Assembly (NCBI GenBank): GCA_015501585.1
Contig: JADNRY010000052.1
Location: 1-64,000, forward strand
Reading direction: 5' to 3'
Length of the DNA stretch: 64,000 nt
Origin: Rhodocollybia butyracea
Taxonomy: Eukaryota > Basidiomycota > Agaricomycetes > Agaricales > Omphalotaceae
Below the pieces are notes generated by a model that saw only the letters and a list, made by a program, of their open reading frames with translations, had not been told where the DNA came from and did not search any database. A program made the position numbers and the translations under genes. Below are positions 9,524-21,800 of this stretch, in pieces (within the stretch, counting starts at the first letter, position 1; each line of letters opens with the position of its first letter).

Positions 9524-10436
9524 GGGTGGTAAAGCAATCGAGGAAAGACGACGCCCTTTTCGACCAGCGAAAGGGATAACGAGCTATAACGAGGGGGAGG
9601 GGACACAGTCGAGCCAAGCAAACTCTGTCGATCCCGTACTTATATCAATACGCGGGATCATGGCGGGATCAATGATCTTGTGATGGAAATATCTGGAGTT
9701 CCGGCACAGCATTCCTCCACCTATCAACTCGCAATGATTTTACTTGAATTCAATAAAATAAACTAATGCCATCGATTTCGTCTCAAATGGATCGTCTGTG
9801 TCGAGCCCACGTTCCCGACGTTCGTAGCTCATGTGGACCTGGTAAAGTGTGTTCAATTCCCATCTTCTTCGTCACTTCAGTCTGCTTTGCATATCAAGGC
9901 TTTACCGCCCAACAATCGCAGCTTCGCTCTAAAACAACAATATAATAATAACGCACTTGTTTTAGAAGTATCAGGAGTGCTATGTAGTACATTGAGTTGA
10001 AGAACCCTTTCTAGACCAAAAATTAAATACTTTCACATCCAGACGACTTTAGCCCAGCTCTACAAGGCAATCGGACTTTCACATATCTATCCTCGACCGT
10101 AGACCTCTGTTACTCAATGTTACTCCAGTTAGAGATTTATATTGAAAAAAAAGAAAAACAGTGAACTTACTTCTACAAGAAGGGTCTACGTCGCTGAGAC
10201 GGGCAATGCCAGTTCGAAAGCAAGTTCCAAGAGGTGTGCTGATTTTTACATAACTTCTGTTTGACGCGCTGGTAGTCAAGTACTTATTGCTGCTTTTACA
10301 TAGCCGGTCTTTTGATCTGGTCCTTTTGTCGACTGGGAGGACCAGATTACTTACCATCCTGGTCCTGCCTAATAGTAGCGGGCCGTGCCGCTTGTCGGTG
10401 CTACCGGTTATATAATAGTCTCTGAATGCCACAACA
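9524..10436. other. Intergenic, no gene recognised
   Basis: Shared upstream region of the divergent secreted-protein gene (leftward) and the NTPase relic (rightward). No domain-bearing frame seen. Confidence 0.5.
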
Positions 10437-12290
10437 ATGTCGTATCGTTCTGGTTCATTGCCAGGCTTCTTCATTCTCCAAAACCCCTTAATTCTCTCCC
10501 CTACGAAAATCCTTGTGGAAAATCACTCGGAGAGCGTTATTGTTCCGTCGCATATTTGGACGCTAGATTCCGCAACCGTGCTGGAAGGCACTCTTAGAGG
10601 CGTTCTCATCCGCCAGGAATACGTTGAACTCCTCCTCGCCGTCTTAGAATGGCTGAAATCGGCAAAAAAGAGATATTTGGCGGCCGATCAACGACACGAG
10701 GAATTCATCAGACAGTCGACGAAAGTAAAACAGTTGGATAGGGAGAAAAAGTCTGAAGAAAGCCCGATTGTGGACCAGTGGGCCACTTCTGGACCTTATA
10801 AATATATCTACTGATTCGCTCTAGTTCCAGCGTCTACATCGAGCGAGAGGCTATTCAAGAGTTGAGCGTCACTGCTAACCAATCCGATCCTTCATCGAGT
10901 AACACGGAAGAAGATAACCTCCCAGACCCTTCTGCCATTCGCTTGGTCCCTGCCTCGGATATCAACGCCTTGGAGGTTTTTCCCAACCCATTTGCGTTAT
11001 CTGATAACAAGAATGTTGCCATGAGCTTTGGCCTCGTCGCCACTGGTGTTCGTGGTATTGGTGATTGTCTTCTTTTTAGGTGCAGTTGTCTGTCTATGCT
11101 GATTGACCTTCTCTACAACAGGAAAATCGTGGTTTCTGTTTCTCATTTGGCATCTCAGATGCGCGGAAAATCTTCCGACGCTGTATATGGTCGAACCCAA
11201 CACTGCTTTGCTATGGAAAGATAATATCCAATATAGACTCATGCTCTCTCAAGTGCTTCCTGAAGATGTTTCGACCATGATACCATCTGAAACGTGGTGC
11301 CTTGTTGACTCAAACCGCAGCCTCGTCGATGTTCCAGTATTCTTGACACGTAGAGGATGTTTTATCATACAAGCCGCTTCCCTCGAGAGCGCAGAATGGA
11401 ATGGAAGAAGAAGCATCCAGCCGCTCATTATCTGGTGATGAAGCCATGGAGCGCTGAAGAGCTCATATCTGGGTATGTTCTCATTCAAGTTGTTCATCTC
11501 GTTACTGATGGGGATCTGTAGGCTGCAACTTCAGGACATCTCACGCATGGAGACCAACGCAGAAGCGCTTGTCAAGTTTAGAGATCAATATGGGGGCTCT
11601 GCCAGGGATGCTTACAAGTACGCTTCCAATATGTCCTGGTGTCAGGTGGCAATCTCTAATGCTACTCGGGGCATAAACGAAGTCGTGATTACTGAAGCGT
11701 TCAAATCAACCCCGTCGTCTTTACAACTTCCTGATGATGCCGGCCATATGTTGTTGTCAGTTTTGCCGCTCAGCGACAACGACCGGCGGGAGTTTATCAT
11801 TAATACCCCTACCGAATACTTGCGTAGCACGCTCCTCGACCTCATCGATCTAAATCGTGAAGTTGCAAGTCGAACACTTTACACTATCTGCCTCGGCTGT
11901 CCAACTCCTGGAAGTAGGGCGTTGGCTGCTCAAATATTCGATCGCAATCATAGTCCGTTCATCAGGATGGGAGGCACTTGGGAACTTCATCAAATGAAAG
12001 CACCAAAGCCGCCAAGATGAGGCTCGAAAACTCAGTCTCAGAACGGACGATGTGACTCCTTTCCTCCTCGTTGATGGCACAATTAGAATCCAAAATCACT
12101 CTGACGATGCGTCGAAAAGAACCTCGAGCCGCCTGCGTGCATAGTTTTCCCAACAGGATGAGAAGGACATTATCCTCGAAGAAGATACATACTATGTGCC
12201 TGAAAATAGAGATGAAGCCACACCTACTATTGCAGAACGCAGAGGACAGCAATGGGTCATGGCACCGTTTCTCAAGATGCAATGACTCGT
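10437..12290 (+). pseudogene. Crinkler/RHS-like P-loop NTPase, frameshifted
   Basis: Readable exons are 10437-10777, 10831-11060, 11122-11472 and 11522-12020. The second intron interrupts the Walker A motif: GVRGIG joins KSW to give G-x-x-G-x-GKS. Downstream are WCLVDS and, one frame over, the family-typical PRERRMEWKKK...YLVMKPWSAEEL. The frame change falls in a C-run at about 11380, consistent with loss of one base. The C-terminal YGGSARDAYKYAS...W-E-L-H-M section is intact to 12020, after which matches continue only in shifted frames to about 12290. Such proteins are common, multi-copy and often decayed in Agaricomycetes. Function unknown; probably inactive here. Confidence 0.72.
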
Positions 12291-12302
12291 GTAGAGTGCT
12301 TT

Positions 12303-12665
12303 TTGTAGTTCGAGCTCGCTGCTTCTCCACTGTTTCGTTTTGCACTGCTGTTCAGTGTTGCTGCTGTAATCATTGAGCGAATATATAATTACATTGAGGG
12401 AAATCACTCCTACAACTTCGTGACTGATCATCTTTCATCTTTCATTATCGCAAGCACCTCAATGACCTCATCACCGCCCAAAAGAACTACTCCCAACCGC
12501 ACTCGCGTTGAGGCTTTGAAGCGAAAGGCTGGAGGTTTTGGTATGAGTTGGATATGGATGGTTAGAGAGAAGTTTGCTCGATGGTCTGAGTGTAATCAGA
12601 TGGGCATCTTGAATACGATCCTTATCACATACGCTAAGCCAAGTATCGGCTTTGGATTGCAGAGA
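12303..12665. repeat. Rearranged duplicate of 13850-14250 (blocks X-Y)
   Basis: Block X (12303-12500) matches 14060-14235, including the words TGACTGATCATCTTTCATC and CCGCCCAAAAGAACTACTCC, the latter being the 3' end of the membrane-protein gene at 14207. Block Y (12510-12665) matches 13850-14012. The order is X-Y here and Y-X there. Confidence 0.75.
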
Positions 12666-12939
12666 CTATCGGGAGGTATTGGGTCGGGCCGGGACACCGG
12701 CTCTCATGAATGTACTGGCCTCTGCCGAAGGGTAGTAATATGAGCGTACTCGCTATAGTCTAGGTGTAAACAGGTGGTCAAGCTCTTCGTTTGCATCCCT
12801 CGGGGCGTACTTTCCATTCCTTAAAAAGTTTCATCCTATATTATTTTTCCGCCCCGTCTACCCGCTTGGGGAATTTCATATTTTCATTTAATTTATAAGA
12901 TGGCTTAGGCTTTAGCCCTTCTTCCCTCCCTCTCTCAGC

Positions 12940-13830
12940 ATGAACACATCCACCGCCAACAACTCCACCTCCAAAAAGCCAGACGAGGGCCTCCTTGTCC
13001 TGCACAAAGCCCACACAATGCGCGATCTCTACACCCACTCCTTCCAACACACCCAGCCCCTCTCCACCTTCTTCACCACCTTCCACTCGCTCCGCAACGC
13101 CGCCATCTCAGCCGGCAACGACGTCAGCGACACTCTCTTCCGAGACTTAATCCTAACTGCCTTCCCCACGGCGACTTTCGACACTATAATCCACAATATA
13201 CAGGGAAAGCCTACGGAGTATAGCACCTCGGGTGCTGTTATCCAGCAAATCACGTATCTGTATGATTTTCAGCTGTCCCGCGTTCGAAGGCGGATAGAAC
13301 TAGGGATTGCTGAACCACAGGATCATGCATTGGCCAGGATAGAAGGGACAGGGGAAGGGACAGGGGAAGGGGCGGGGGAAGGGGCGGGGGAAGGGACGGG
13401 GTAAGGGACATACGCCGACTCGGGAGCAACGCACCACGTTTTCAGGAAAAGATCAGATTTCCTGACCTACACGCCGTGCTCGCGCTCGCACTCGAGCAGA
13501 TCCTCAGAAACACCAGCAAACCTCGAAGGCGTCATAGGGTACGGTAAAGCCAAAAAAAGACATTCATCCACCAAGGAAATACTATCCCAATAACCTTCGA
13601 AGAAGCGTACTATTGTCCTTGTCCTGCTCTCTCCTCGAATCGGATCTCTATTTCGAAGCTTGATGCACAAGGTGTTTCGGTTGTGTTTGGGGAGGGGATG
13701 GCGAAGTTTTTATACACCGGGCGGGAGGCACTTTGTTACGGCGCATGTTTCTGGAGGGCCGGTATCGGCTTGACGTGGAAGAGGAGGTTCCTTTGGTGGC
13801 GTTGATGGCGGGGATGAGGGAGTAGTTGGT
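12940..13830 (+). mobile_element. Copia-type retrotransposon relic (gag to protease/pre-integrase)
   Basis: 12940-13404 encodes a gag-like domain (MRDLYTHSFQHTQPLSTFF...LILTAFP) that runs into a GEGTGEGA minisatellite and stops. From 13560, shifted frames give ITFEEAYYCPCPALS, then ISISKLDAQGVSVVFGEG, then EGRYRLDV, which follow the copia protease/GAG-pre-integrase pattern. No integrase, RT or LTRs were found, so it is a 5' remnant. Confidence 0.68.
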
Positions 13831-13849
13831 ATGATTGATATGAGGGGCT

Positions 13850-14250
13850 CGGCGTTGAAGAATCGAAGCGAAAGGCTGAAGGTTTTGGTCATGGTTGGAG
13901 TTGGATACGGATGGTTATAGAGAAGGAGTTTGCTCAATGGGGTGAGTGCAGTGGGATGGACATCCAGGATGCGATCCACATACTTACGCGAAGCCAAGCG
14001 TCGGTATTTCGATGCTCATACAAATGTTTCAAATCGAGTCTAGATAACAGCCCTGCTTTTGTAGGTCGAGCTTGCTGTTCCTTCTTGCACTGCTGCCGAG
14101 TATGCTACTATAAACCAGTGAAACTTAATCATTGAGCGTACACATAATCACATTGAGGAAAATCACTTCGTGACTGATCATCTTTCATCTTTCATTATGG
14201 CCCTCATCACCGCCCAAAAGAACTACTCCCAACCGCACTCGCCACCGCGC
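13850..14250. repeat. Rearranged duplicate of 12303-12665 (blocks Y-X)
   Basis: Second copy of the X/Y repeat with the order of blocks swapped. Its right end runs into the coding 3' end of the 649-aa membrane protein, which identifies this as the probable source locus. No separate gene seen in 13831-14206. Confidence 0.7.
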
Positions 14251-16156
14251 CCATCATCCACCTATTCAGCAACACCAAATGCAACACATTATCATCCACC
14301 GAAAACAGCCTCCCATTCTCAATCATGCCCAGCGGGAACCCCGACATCCACGTCAGCGCATCCAATATCGGCCAGAACTGGGGCACCCCCTTTATCCTGA
14401 AAAATATCGCGAGGCCCGATACACCAAACGACGCTGTGAGGGTACAATAGGTCATGACCCTTGTAGGCATCATCGCGTCGTCCATCCACGTTTTCTCCGC
14501 CAGGTTCTGCAACACAACCATCAACAAGATGACCCCGCTCGTGCCTAGGGTCAACGCAATCGAGGTATACACGACCCAATTGGCCGTCTCAGCCCTCGGA
14601 CTGAACCCCAGCGCATCCCTCGTCTGGGACTGGAAAATCGCACCAAACACCGCCGCAATAAGCCCCAGCACATTCAAGAAAAACCCTGGGCGAAGCCCGC
14701 CCTGCTTCGGCGCCGACCGGTCCAGCGTCACAACGCTCATGACGTCCGCCTCTGCCTTGGACGCATAGTGTGACCCGGGGACACGCATCTTCAGCCCCGG
14801 TTCCTCCGATCCAGTAGATTTACCGTAATAGGCGCTGTGCCAGTCGTTCAGCTTCCCTGCGAAGAGCGAGTTCGCTAAGACGACGCTGGTCCACACGCCG
14901 GCGCTGGTGCCGACGCTGAGGAAGTAGCAGATGAGCATCTGCCCGATAGCACCTACGAGCAGGAATGGTACAGCTGTGCGGCGGGAGATGCCTCCGCCGT
15001 ATATACCTGAATCAAAGGCAGGCGTGTTCGCTATGGGTTCTAGTTGTTCCAAGACAGCCTCCACGCGCGTGAGGTACGCATGGTCGGCGGAGACTTGCCA
15101 GTTTCCCCAGCCCCCAGGGAGGTTCTGGAATGTGATGCGCCCGTGGTCGAGGACGGAGCCGCCGAGGAAGGATATCCACATTGTTTGTCCTGCGTCGATT
15201 CTGGCGATGGCGCCGGTGGTGGGACAGTCGTGGTGTGGAGAGGTCTGCTTGATGTGCTGCACGACGAGGAAGTAGGAATGCGCGAGCTCGCGGAGGGATG
15301 CGGCCACTTTTGAGCGTTTCGGGGCATAGGAATGGAAATCGATGAGACAGATAGGTGTATCTAAATCAACCTGTTGCAGATCAAGCGAATAATGTTCTGT
15401 ATCCTGTTCCGAATCCACGATTTTCTGTGCCTTTAAACGAAGAGGGCTTTGTCCTAGTGGCCGCCGCACCATCTGCGCTGCGACAACTGGTATCGCGTCG
15501 TCCTCGCTGGCCACATCTATCACAGAGGAAAACGGCAAGCCGCGCGTAGAGAACACCGTGACGCCTTTCCGGCGCACATCCACGACCCAATGCTGGAACA
15601 CATGATACTCTGCTGCCGCAAAGAGGAGAAAATCTCGCGCGACAGGAGGGGCTGGTTTCGCAGGAGGTTTGACCGTGGTGCCAGTATCAGTAGTTTTCAT
15701 CGCGGACGGTTTCGCAGGGCAAAGCAGTCCCTCCGTTGTAAGCGTCCACACCCTCGGGTCAAGCACCCTCTCATGCGGCGCACCCTCTCTAGTCTCCCAC
15801 CCAACACATCTCAACACCTTCATCGCCTTCTCCAATGCCTCCGCTCTCGCCCCCACCGAAACCTTCCCCGCCTCAATCCAGAAATTCGACACCCCATTCG
15901 CGCTCTTAACGCCAGATATAAAATGACATGCACTCGCTGCCCAGGTCACGCGTTGCATGAGCGGGATAGAGATCTGGGGTAAGCCGGAGAAGATGAATAT
16001 GCCTGAGGACGGCTCGATTTCCCATAATCGATCCACCGAGGTGCCGAGGGCGGCGTAGAGGACGCTGGCGAGGAGGAGGAGACCAGACGGCCAGGAGATG
16101 ACATCGTTCACGGGTGCTTGCGCGAGGACGGTCTGGATGAAACTGAGGTAGAGCAT
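14207..16156 (-). CDS. Polytopic membrane protein of unknown function, 649 aa
   Basis: One uninterrupted frame from ATG at 16156. It has an N-terminal hydrophobic segment near residues 21-40, a large soluble region (about 60-390), then a cluster of five or six predicted helices: VPFLLVGAIGQMLICYFL, a second at GVWTSVVLANSLFAG, FFLNVLGLIAAVFGAIF, VVYTSIALTLGTSGVILLMV, YCTLTASFGVSGLAIFFRI, and a weak one at LDALTWMSGF. I know of similar proteins only as uncharacterised basidiomycete membrane proteins. The absence of introns over 1.95 kb is unusual beside its multi-exon neighbours. The last part of the gene has been copied to 12.4-12.5 kb. Confidence 0.85.
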   Translation of the reverse strand: MLYLSFIQTVLAQAPVNDVISWPSGLLLLASVLYAALGTSVDRLWEIEPSSGIFIFSGLPQISIPLMQRVTWAASACHFISGVKSANGVSNFWIEAGKVSVGARAEALEKAMKVLRCVGWETREGAPHERVLDPRVWTLTTEGLLCPAKPSAMKTTDTGTTVKPPAKPAPPVARDFLLFAAAEYHVFQHWVVDVRRKGVTVFSTRGLPFSSVIDVASEDDAIPVVAAQMVRRPLGQSPLRLKAQKIVDSEQDTEHYSLDLQQVDLDTPICLIDFHSYAPKRSKVAASLRELAHSYFLVVQHIKQTSPHHDCPTTGAIARIDAGQTMWISFLGGSVLDHGRITFQNLPGGWGNWQVSADHAYLTRVEAVLEQLEPIANTPAFDSGIYGGGISRRTAVPFLLVGAIGQMLICYFLSVGTSAGVWTSVVLANSLFAGKLNDWHSAYYGKSTGSEEPGLKMRVPGSHYASKAEADVMSVVTLDRSAPKQGGLRPGFFLNVLGLIAAVFGAIFQSQTRDALGFSPRAETANWVVYTSIALTLGTSGVILLMVVLQNLAEKTWMDDAMMPTRVMTYCTLTASFGVSGLAIFFRIKGVPQFWPILDALTWMSGFPLGMIENGRLFSVDDNVLHLVLLNRWMMGAVASAVGSSSFGR

Positions 16157-16849
16157 CGCAGTCGTGGATTTGGGTGGGAAGAAGGAAACATGAGGTCTAT
16201 GAAACTTTTATGTAAACAATTGAATATTTCTTCGGCTATGAACACGAGGGGCTTACTGTTTTGCCATTATCGATATCGCTGTCTGGTGGGTGGGTGGTTG
16301 GGAGGAGGTCAAGAGCGTAGTTGGAGGTTGTACAGGCCGTGGCTCGTTACAACCTGACAGCCGGTTCACTATTCACTGTAGCTATCGCATTTGAATGCAT
16401 GTCTCTAAGCTCGCCGGGGCCTAGTACACTCGCTTGACAATCCCATTGAGTTTTTGTATAAATTCGCCCGGACTCGGACTCGATACTGTTTTCAACCTAC
16501 GTTATTTTACGAGATCTGGGTGAATTACACCTCAGTTGGAAAAAACAGGTAAACGACGCATGGAGGACGGAACCAGAATGTAAGCGCTTAACATGGCGCC
16601 ACGCAAGGCTCTTTGAACCGTAAACGTGTATCACAATCAAGCAAGTTTTCAAAGAACGCGGAAGGCAAATAATTTAACAGGTGAAAAGCTGAAAAAAAAA
16701 AAAAGTACCGAGTAGCGGGGTATGTATCCGATGCCAGAGAGAAAGAGAAGAGAGTCTTGAGAGGGAGACGGAAAAAAATTGAAACAGCGAGGAAAATGAT
16801 AGCACGCATGAGAATATCTGGTCCGGTCCAATAGACGATACAACACCGG
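16157..16849. other. Intergenic between two minus-strand genes
   Basis: Holds the upstream region of the membrane-protein gene and the 3' region of the WHI2-like gene, including an A13 run at about 16692. No gene seen. Confidence 0.6.
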
Positions 16850-18244
16850 TTAAATCTGTAACGACGAAATGAGTGTGTAATAAACACAACAATGGTAGTT
16901 ACACTTACCAAACTGAGCTCCAACGTCCACACTCTCCTCGACCACAACTTGATAGTCCTCCCCTCATCCTCCCCATCAGGCGGTAACTCGATATCCAACC
17001 CGTCCCACCAGCACTTTCTCTGTAAATCCCAAAAAAAACACATAATCAGAGATAAACGGGGGTGGGTACGGAACTACCAGAGAGAAACGAAAGAGAAGAG
17101 ACGTACCGCAGGTTTCCTCCAGAACAACAACAGCTTCTGCGCCGTCGCCATCTGCTGATAATCAACCTCGACGGGCTTCGTGTCCCCGCCCCCAGCATGA
17201 TGCACAATCCCCGTTTTCAGCAACACCAGCGCTATCGAGGATATGCAGCAGCGCGAAGGCTCCAGCGCGCGGAACCCCCATTCGTCCTCGCGGTCAAATC
17301 CACTGTAAAGCAAAAAAAAAACAAAGCAAAAAGAAAACAAAAACAAAACAAAAACAAAAACAAAAACGAGATTAGAACTGTATCTTGAAAGACCCGAACA
17401 AGAAACGCCAGTAAGAAAGAAAACCCACCTCATACAAAGCATATCAATCAAATGCTGCTCCGCCACATTATTCTCCTTATTCACATTCCTCTGCAGCGCC
17501 GTGAAAATGCTCCTCTTCCCCATCAAATAGTCCCCGCACCGCTGCTTGATCTTCCCCATGCTCACCCCCATCCCCAGCTGCTCCTTCCCAACGCCATTCA
17601 AATCCATCTTCAAATCCATCTTCAAATCCATCTTCAAATCGCCCCCACCCGCCGCACCCGCACTCGCATCGCGCGGCGGGATAGAAAAGTACTCGAGCTC
17701 CTCCCGAAGCACGATAATAGCCTGTTTGCTGATCAGAGGGTTTTGAGACGGCGGGTTGGTGTTGGTGAAGTCGTTGGTGGCGGGAGCGTCGAGGAGGTGT
17801 TGCTGTGAAGAGAAGAGGCCTGGGGACGTATCCGTGCCGTAGAACGTCTCAGAGGCCGTGCGGAAGAAGGAGAGCACGAACTGGAAACAGTCGGGGTCGA
17901 ACTACGAATTATCAGAATTATCAGAATTATTAGAATTATTAGTTATGATTGCGTTTTCCATAAAAATAAAAATAAAATTGGTCTAGGAGACGTACATCGA
18001 CAGCGTAAACATCCTCATCGTCTTCGGCGCCGTCCAGCGCCGCGCTCTGTCGGCTGAGCACGAGCCCATTCGGGAACAAACACAAAAGCACGGATTCAGG
18101 CAGGTTCATAATAGTCTCGCGGTCCACCTCGTAGCGTTTTCCGCGCAGGTCGAGCAGCAGCCGAGTCAGGAGCTGCGGCTGGTGGAGGTTCACATGCGCC
18201 GGCGTCTGCGAGACTTGCGTTATCGGCGAAGAGTTGGTCGCCAT
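16850..18244 (-). CDS. WHI2: Whi2-like BTB-domain growth regulator, 5 exons, 344 aa
   Basis: Exons 17996-18244, 17429-17901, 17107-17302, 16909-17019 and a 6-nt last exon 16850-16855 (Ile-stop) close in frame (1,035 nt). The N-terminal BTB/T1-like domain has the Whi2 signature LLDLRGKRYEVDRETIM..PESVLL and D-x-DVYAVDFDPDCFQFVLSFF. The middle is low complexity with four DLKM repeats. The C-terminus has KCWWDG...IKLWSRRVWTLELSL, also conserved in fungal Whi2. In yeast Whi2 works with Psr1/2 phosphatases in stress response and TORC1 restraint; the same role is inferred. Intron 2 is A-rich (AAAAAC repeats). The tiny last exon rests on the GT..AG choice; read-through would give a different C-terminus. 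Confidence 0.85.
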
Positions 18245-18817
18245 TGTGGAGAGAGAACAAGCTTTGGGCGCTTGACACTCGAACCTTTTAAATTACGTTT
18301 TCGCAGAAGTCAAAAGTGTGTGAAAAAATCCCAACCAAGTAGTATGTAACTGCTCTATTATAACTCGGTGTTACATCTTTCATTTTCATCGTTTTCGAAG
18401 GGGCATTACAATATACGGTACTCTTGGAAATAAGTAGTGACTGCGTGTGCGGAGGGAGGGAGGTATATGAATCATAAGCATGCTGAGAGAGACTAGGCTA
18501 GAACGAAAGAAAGAAAAGAAGGGGAAAATCGAGTTCTCCAAAACAGTCCAAAAAAACGGCGTTCCGAGTGTTCGAATCGGAAAAAAAAAAGAAAAAGGAA
18601 GAGAAAAATTCATAAGTAAATGGTTGCGAGAAGAGATCTATGTCCGTACGTGCAGCAGAAAAAAAAAAAAAGCCAAAACCAAAAAACAAAAAACAAAAAC
18701 AAAAAGAAAGAACTTGTAGAATAAAGACTGAAAACTAATAAAATCAAATTACGGATTTGTTGTAGGAACTAATAAGTCCAACGATATCGAGTCTGTCTCT
18801 GTCTGTGGTCTGTGTCA
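18245..18817. other. Intergenic; A/T-homopolymer-rich
   Basis: 3' region of the chitin synthase gene and promoter of the WHI2-like gene. Contains A-runs at about 18579-18590 and 18659-18720. No gene seen. Confidence 0.6.
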
Positions 18818-21800
18818 TTAATTGAACCCCGTCGGGCCACCGTAGTTCGGTTGCGGCGGCGCAGCACCAGGCGGTAAATTGAACGCCGTCGAGCTCCTCG
18901 AGTATCTATTCTGCGACGGCGGCCGTCTACCCGAAGGACGCGCCACCCGACGTACACCATCCGGCCCAGGAACAGGCCCACCGTCAGTCAGCTGCACACC
19001 AGATAACGTCCGTCCACCCGCGCGGCCACCGCCAACAGGCGAAGGGCCGGGATAGAACATGTCCTCGGGCTCTGCGGTATACGTATGCTCTGAAGACGAA
19101 GATACCGGCGAAGCCGTAGCAAAGGGATTGAACGCGTCGTTTGGAGGTGGATTCCTACTCGCTGGACGCGGCTGAGGCGACTCTGTCGACATCGAACGAG
19201 GGCCTCCGCCTGGAGAGGAATAGCGTGATGGCGTTGGAGCAGGAGCAGGTGGCGTAAGTTCGTGGTCAGACGACTGGAAGCTCGGAACCAGACGCAGGTT
19301 GGTGGAGGAGTTGTCAGAGTGGTGGTCCTCGCTGGACCGTGGAGCGGCAACGGACGAGGCTGACGACATGGGTTGACGATTGACAGCTAGAGGGGCAGGG
19401 AGCATCAAAAGCGCATTACTGTCGTGGCGCTGGCGTGGCGTAGCGTAGGTCGACGATTCGATGGTGCTGGAATCGAATCCATTGTTGGATGGCGGGTGGA
19501 AGGTATCAGAGTCGGTTGTAAGAGAGTATCGATTGCTGTCGGCGCAAAATATGAACAACGTGTCAAAGGAAAGAAAAGTGGGAGAAACGTACTTTTTAGT
19601 GTCATAGAAATTCGAATCCCTCGATTGCGTTCCGCTCTTCCATCTACGCTCACGTTCAAACTCGGCCCACTTCTTCATAACAATATGCGTCGAATCAAAC
19701 TCTCCCTCCTTATCACCATGACTATCGCCCGCCTTGTCTCCAGAAACCATACGGGTCTGACCCCACGAAAAGTCGTCAAAGTGCCAAAAAGCATACGCGG
19801 GGAGGAGACCGTTCCAGATGGGCAACGTGACGAGGTAAACCAACATCCATCCAATATACGCGACCTTCCTTGAGGTGATAACAATGAGAATACCTGGAAG
19901 CCCGAGAATGATAGCCAGGAGAATCAAGGGAATTGTAGTATTGGAACCGCCGGGGATGATGGACACGATGATAAGATACAAGGTGAAACTGATAGCTGCA
20001 GGGAGCACCAATGTACCCGCCAGATCCATACCAACGACAAACTGCATGGAGAAACAGAACGTTCCACACAAGTCTCGGACCATGATCAATTCTGCCAGAT
20101 TGTGGACAGTAGAATTGATCCATCGACGACGCTGCGAAAGCAGGACACGGAAAGTGTCAGGAACAACGGTCTTGCAAACGGCTTGCGGACAGAATATATT
20201 CTTTCGCTTAGGGAATGTTTTGAGTAAAAGCGTGGTCAGATAACGATCCTCTCCGAGTAGCAAAAGATTCTTCTTGTGAAGGGTGTCGACGACGTTCTCA
20301 GAGTAGTGCTCAACGATATCCGGGTTGGCTAGAACCGGAACCCAGTATCCAGAGTCGCCTTTCGGTGCTTTGATCCTGTACATGCTGAAACAACCAGGCA
20401 AGCAAGTCACACCTCCAAACATGGACTCGAAAGCTTTTGTCATGTGGTGAGAGATGTAGTACTCGAATACTGAAAAACAACGTCAGCACGAACGACAACT
20501 TGGAAACACATACAGAAAACGAACCTTGCATCATAGTGACCCAAGTCTCCGCCTTGTTTGCAATCTTCGTCTCACCACAAAGCCCCATGATCTCCTCGTC
20601 ATGCACCATACAGCTGACCATCCTCGTCAAAGAATCAGGGAAAACCTTGGTATCCGCATCGACACACAGCACGAGCTCATAGCGATCCGGACTAACTCCC
20701 GTCACTCGCCATATCGAATTGAAAAACTCATACTCGAAAGTCGTCATCCGCTCGTCAAACATGACTTTCTGCAAAAAGGCCATGAGCACAATTTGACTGT
20801 CCCGTTTTCCTCGATTTCCTGGTTTGGCGTCGTTGGCCTCGAGTGGGTTACCGCACTTGGCGACGAGGACGATGGGTACGCGTTGCTGCTTCGATCTCTC
20901 GGTAGTAGCATCGTCGTACTTGTAGAATCCAGCGTAGACCTTTGCCATGTTGTGCCTCTTGTGACCGTCGGCGATGGCAACATACGAATGAGGTTCGACC
21001 TCTTGGGGAGGGATGATAAAGTCCGTCATCATCGTCAAACAGATATCTGGAGTCGTCAAGTCGTTCCCGGCACCCTTGACCATACCATCAGCGATGACCA
21101 AGATAAACTTGTGGCTGTTGGGATAATCGGTAGTCGCCAACGAGTCCAAAGTGGTTCTCAAACCCTCTACGGATTCGGAATATGCTGTGACGAGGGCGAT
21201 GGTATGAGCGAGAGGGAAATTGAAAGGCTCGTAGTCTGGAGGGGGCTGAGGCACGACGTTATTGAGAGGGAAAGGACAAGGACTGTCGACAAAGCTTCCT
21301 CGCGCAAAGCCATCGTGGAAAGAGGCCATACTCTTCGACTGTCTGTAGCCGGGCGATTCCGGTGGTGTGCCCTTCTTGAGCGAAGGAGCATACACCGAAG
21401 TCTTCCAACCCTTGGACGAGGAAGAATCGAGCATCCCATAAGCTGTCGACGGTCTGCCGCTCATTATCAGATTATCAGTGGGGGTAAATCGGGAAGTACT
21501 GGGCAGGAAAGATTTCCTTGATTTATTCCCGGGTTTTAAACCGTTCTTATTGACGTTGGGGCGTAATTCACTGGGAGCGGGTCGGTATATATCGTTCGTC
21601 CAGTTTTCGATTTGCTCTGCGCGCTGCATTCGCTGCTCGTAGGTTTCGCGGGGAAAGTTGCCGATTCGCCACGAGTAGAACCAGGAGAATAGAAGCGCCA
21701 TTCCGAAACGGATTGCGACGACACCAATGATGAAGATCAGGGAAAGATAGAGAACAACATCTGAAGCCAAGCAGCCAATGCTCGAGCTGTCGACGAAGCC

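Noticed and set aside
13320..13404. GEG/GTGEGA repeats as a collagen-like or silk-like protein
   Set aside because: It is a G-rich minisatellite at the 3' end of a copia gag remnant and stops at once.
12510..14012. Blocks Y and Y' as LTRs of the copia relic
   Set aside because: They lack TG..CA ends and a target duplication, and block X is on the wrong side in the two copies.
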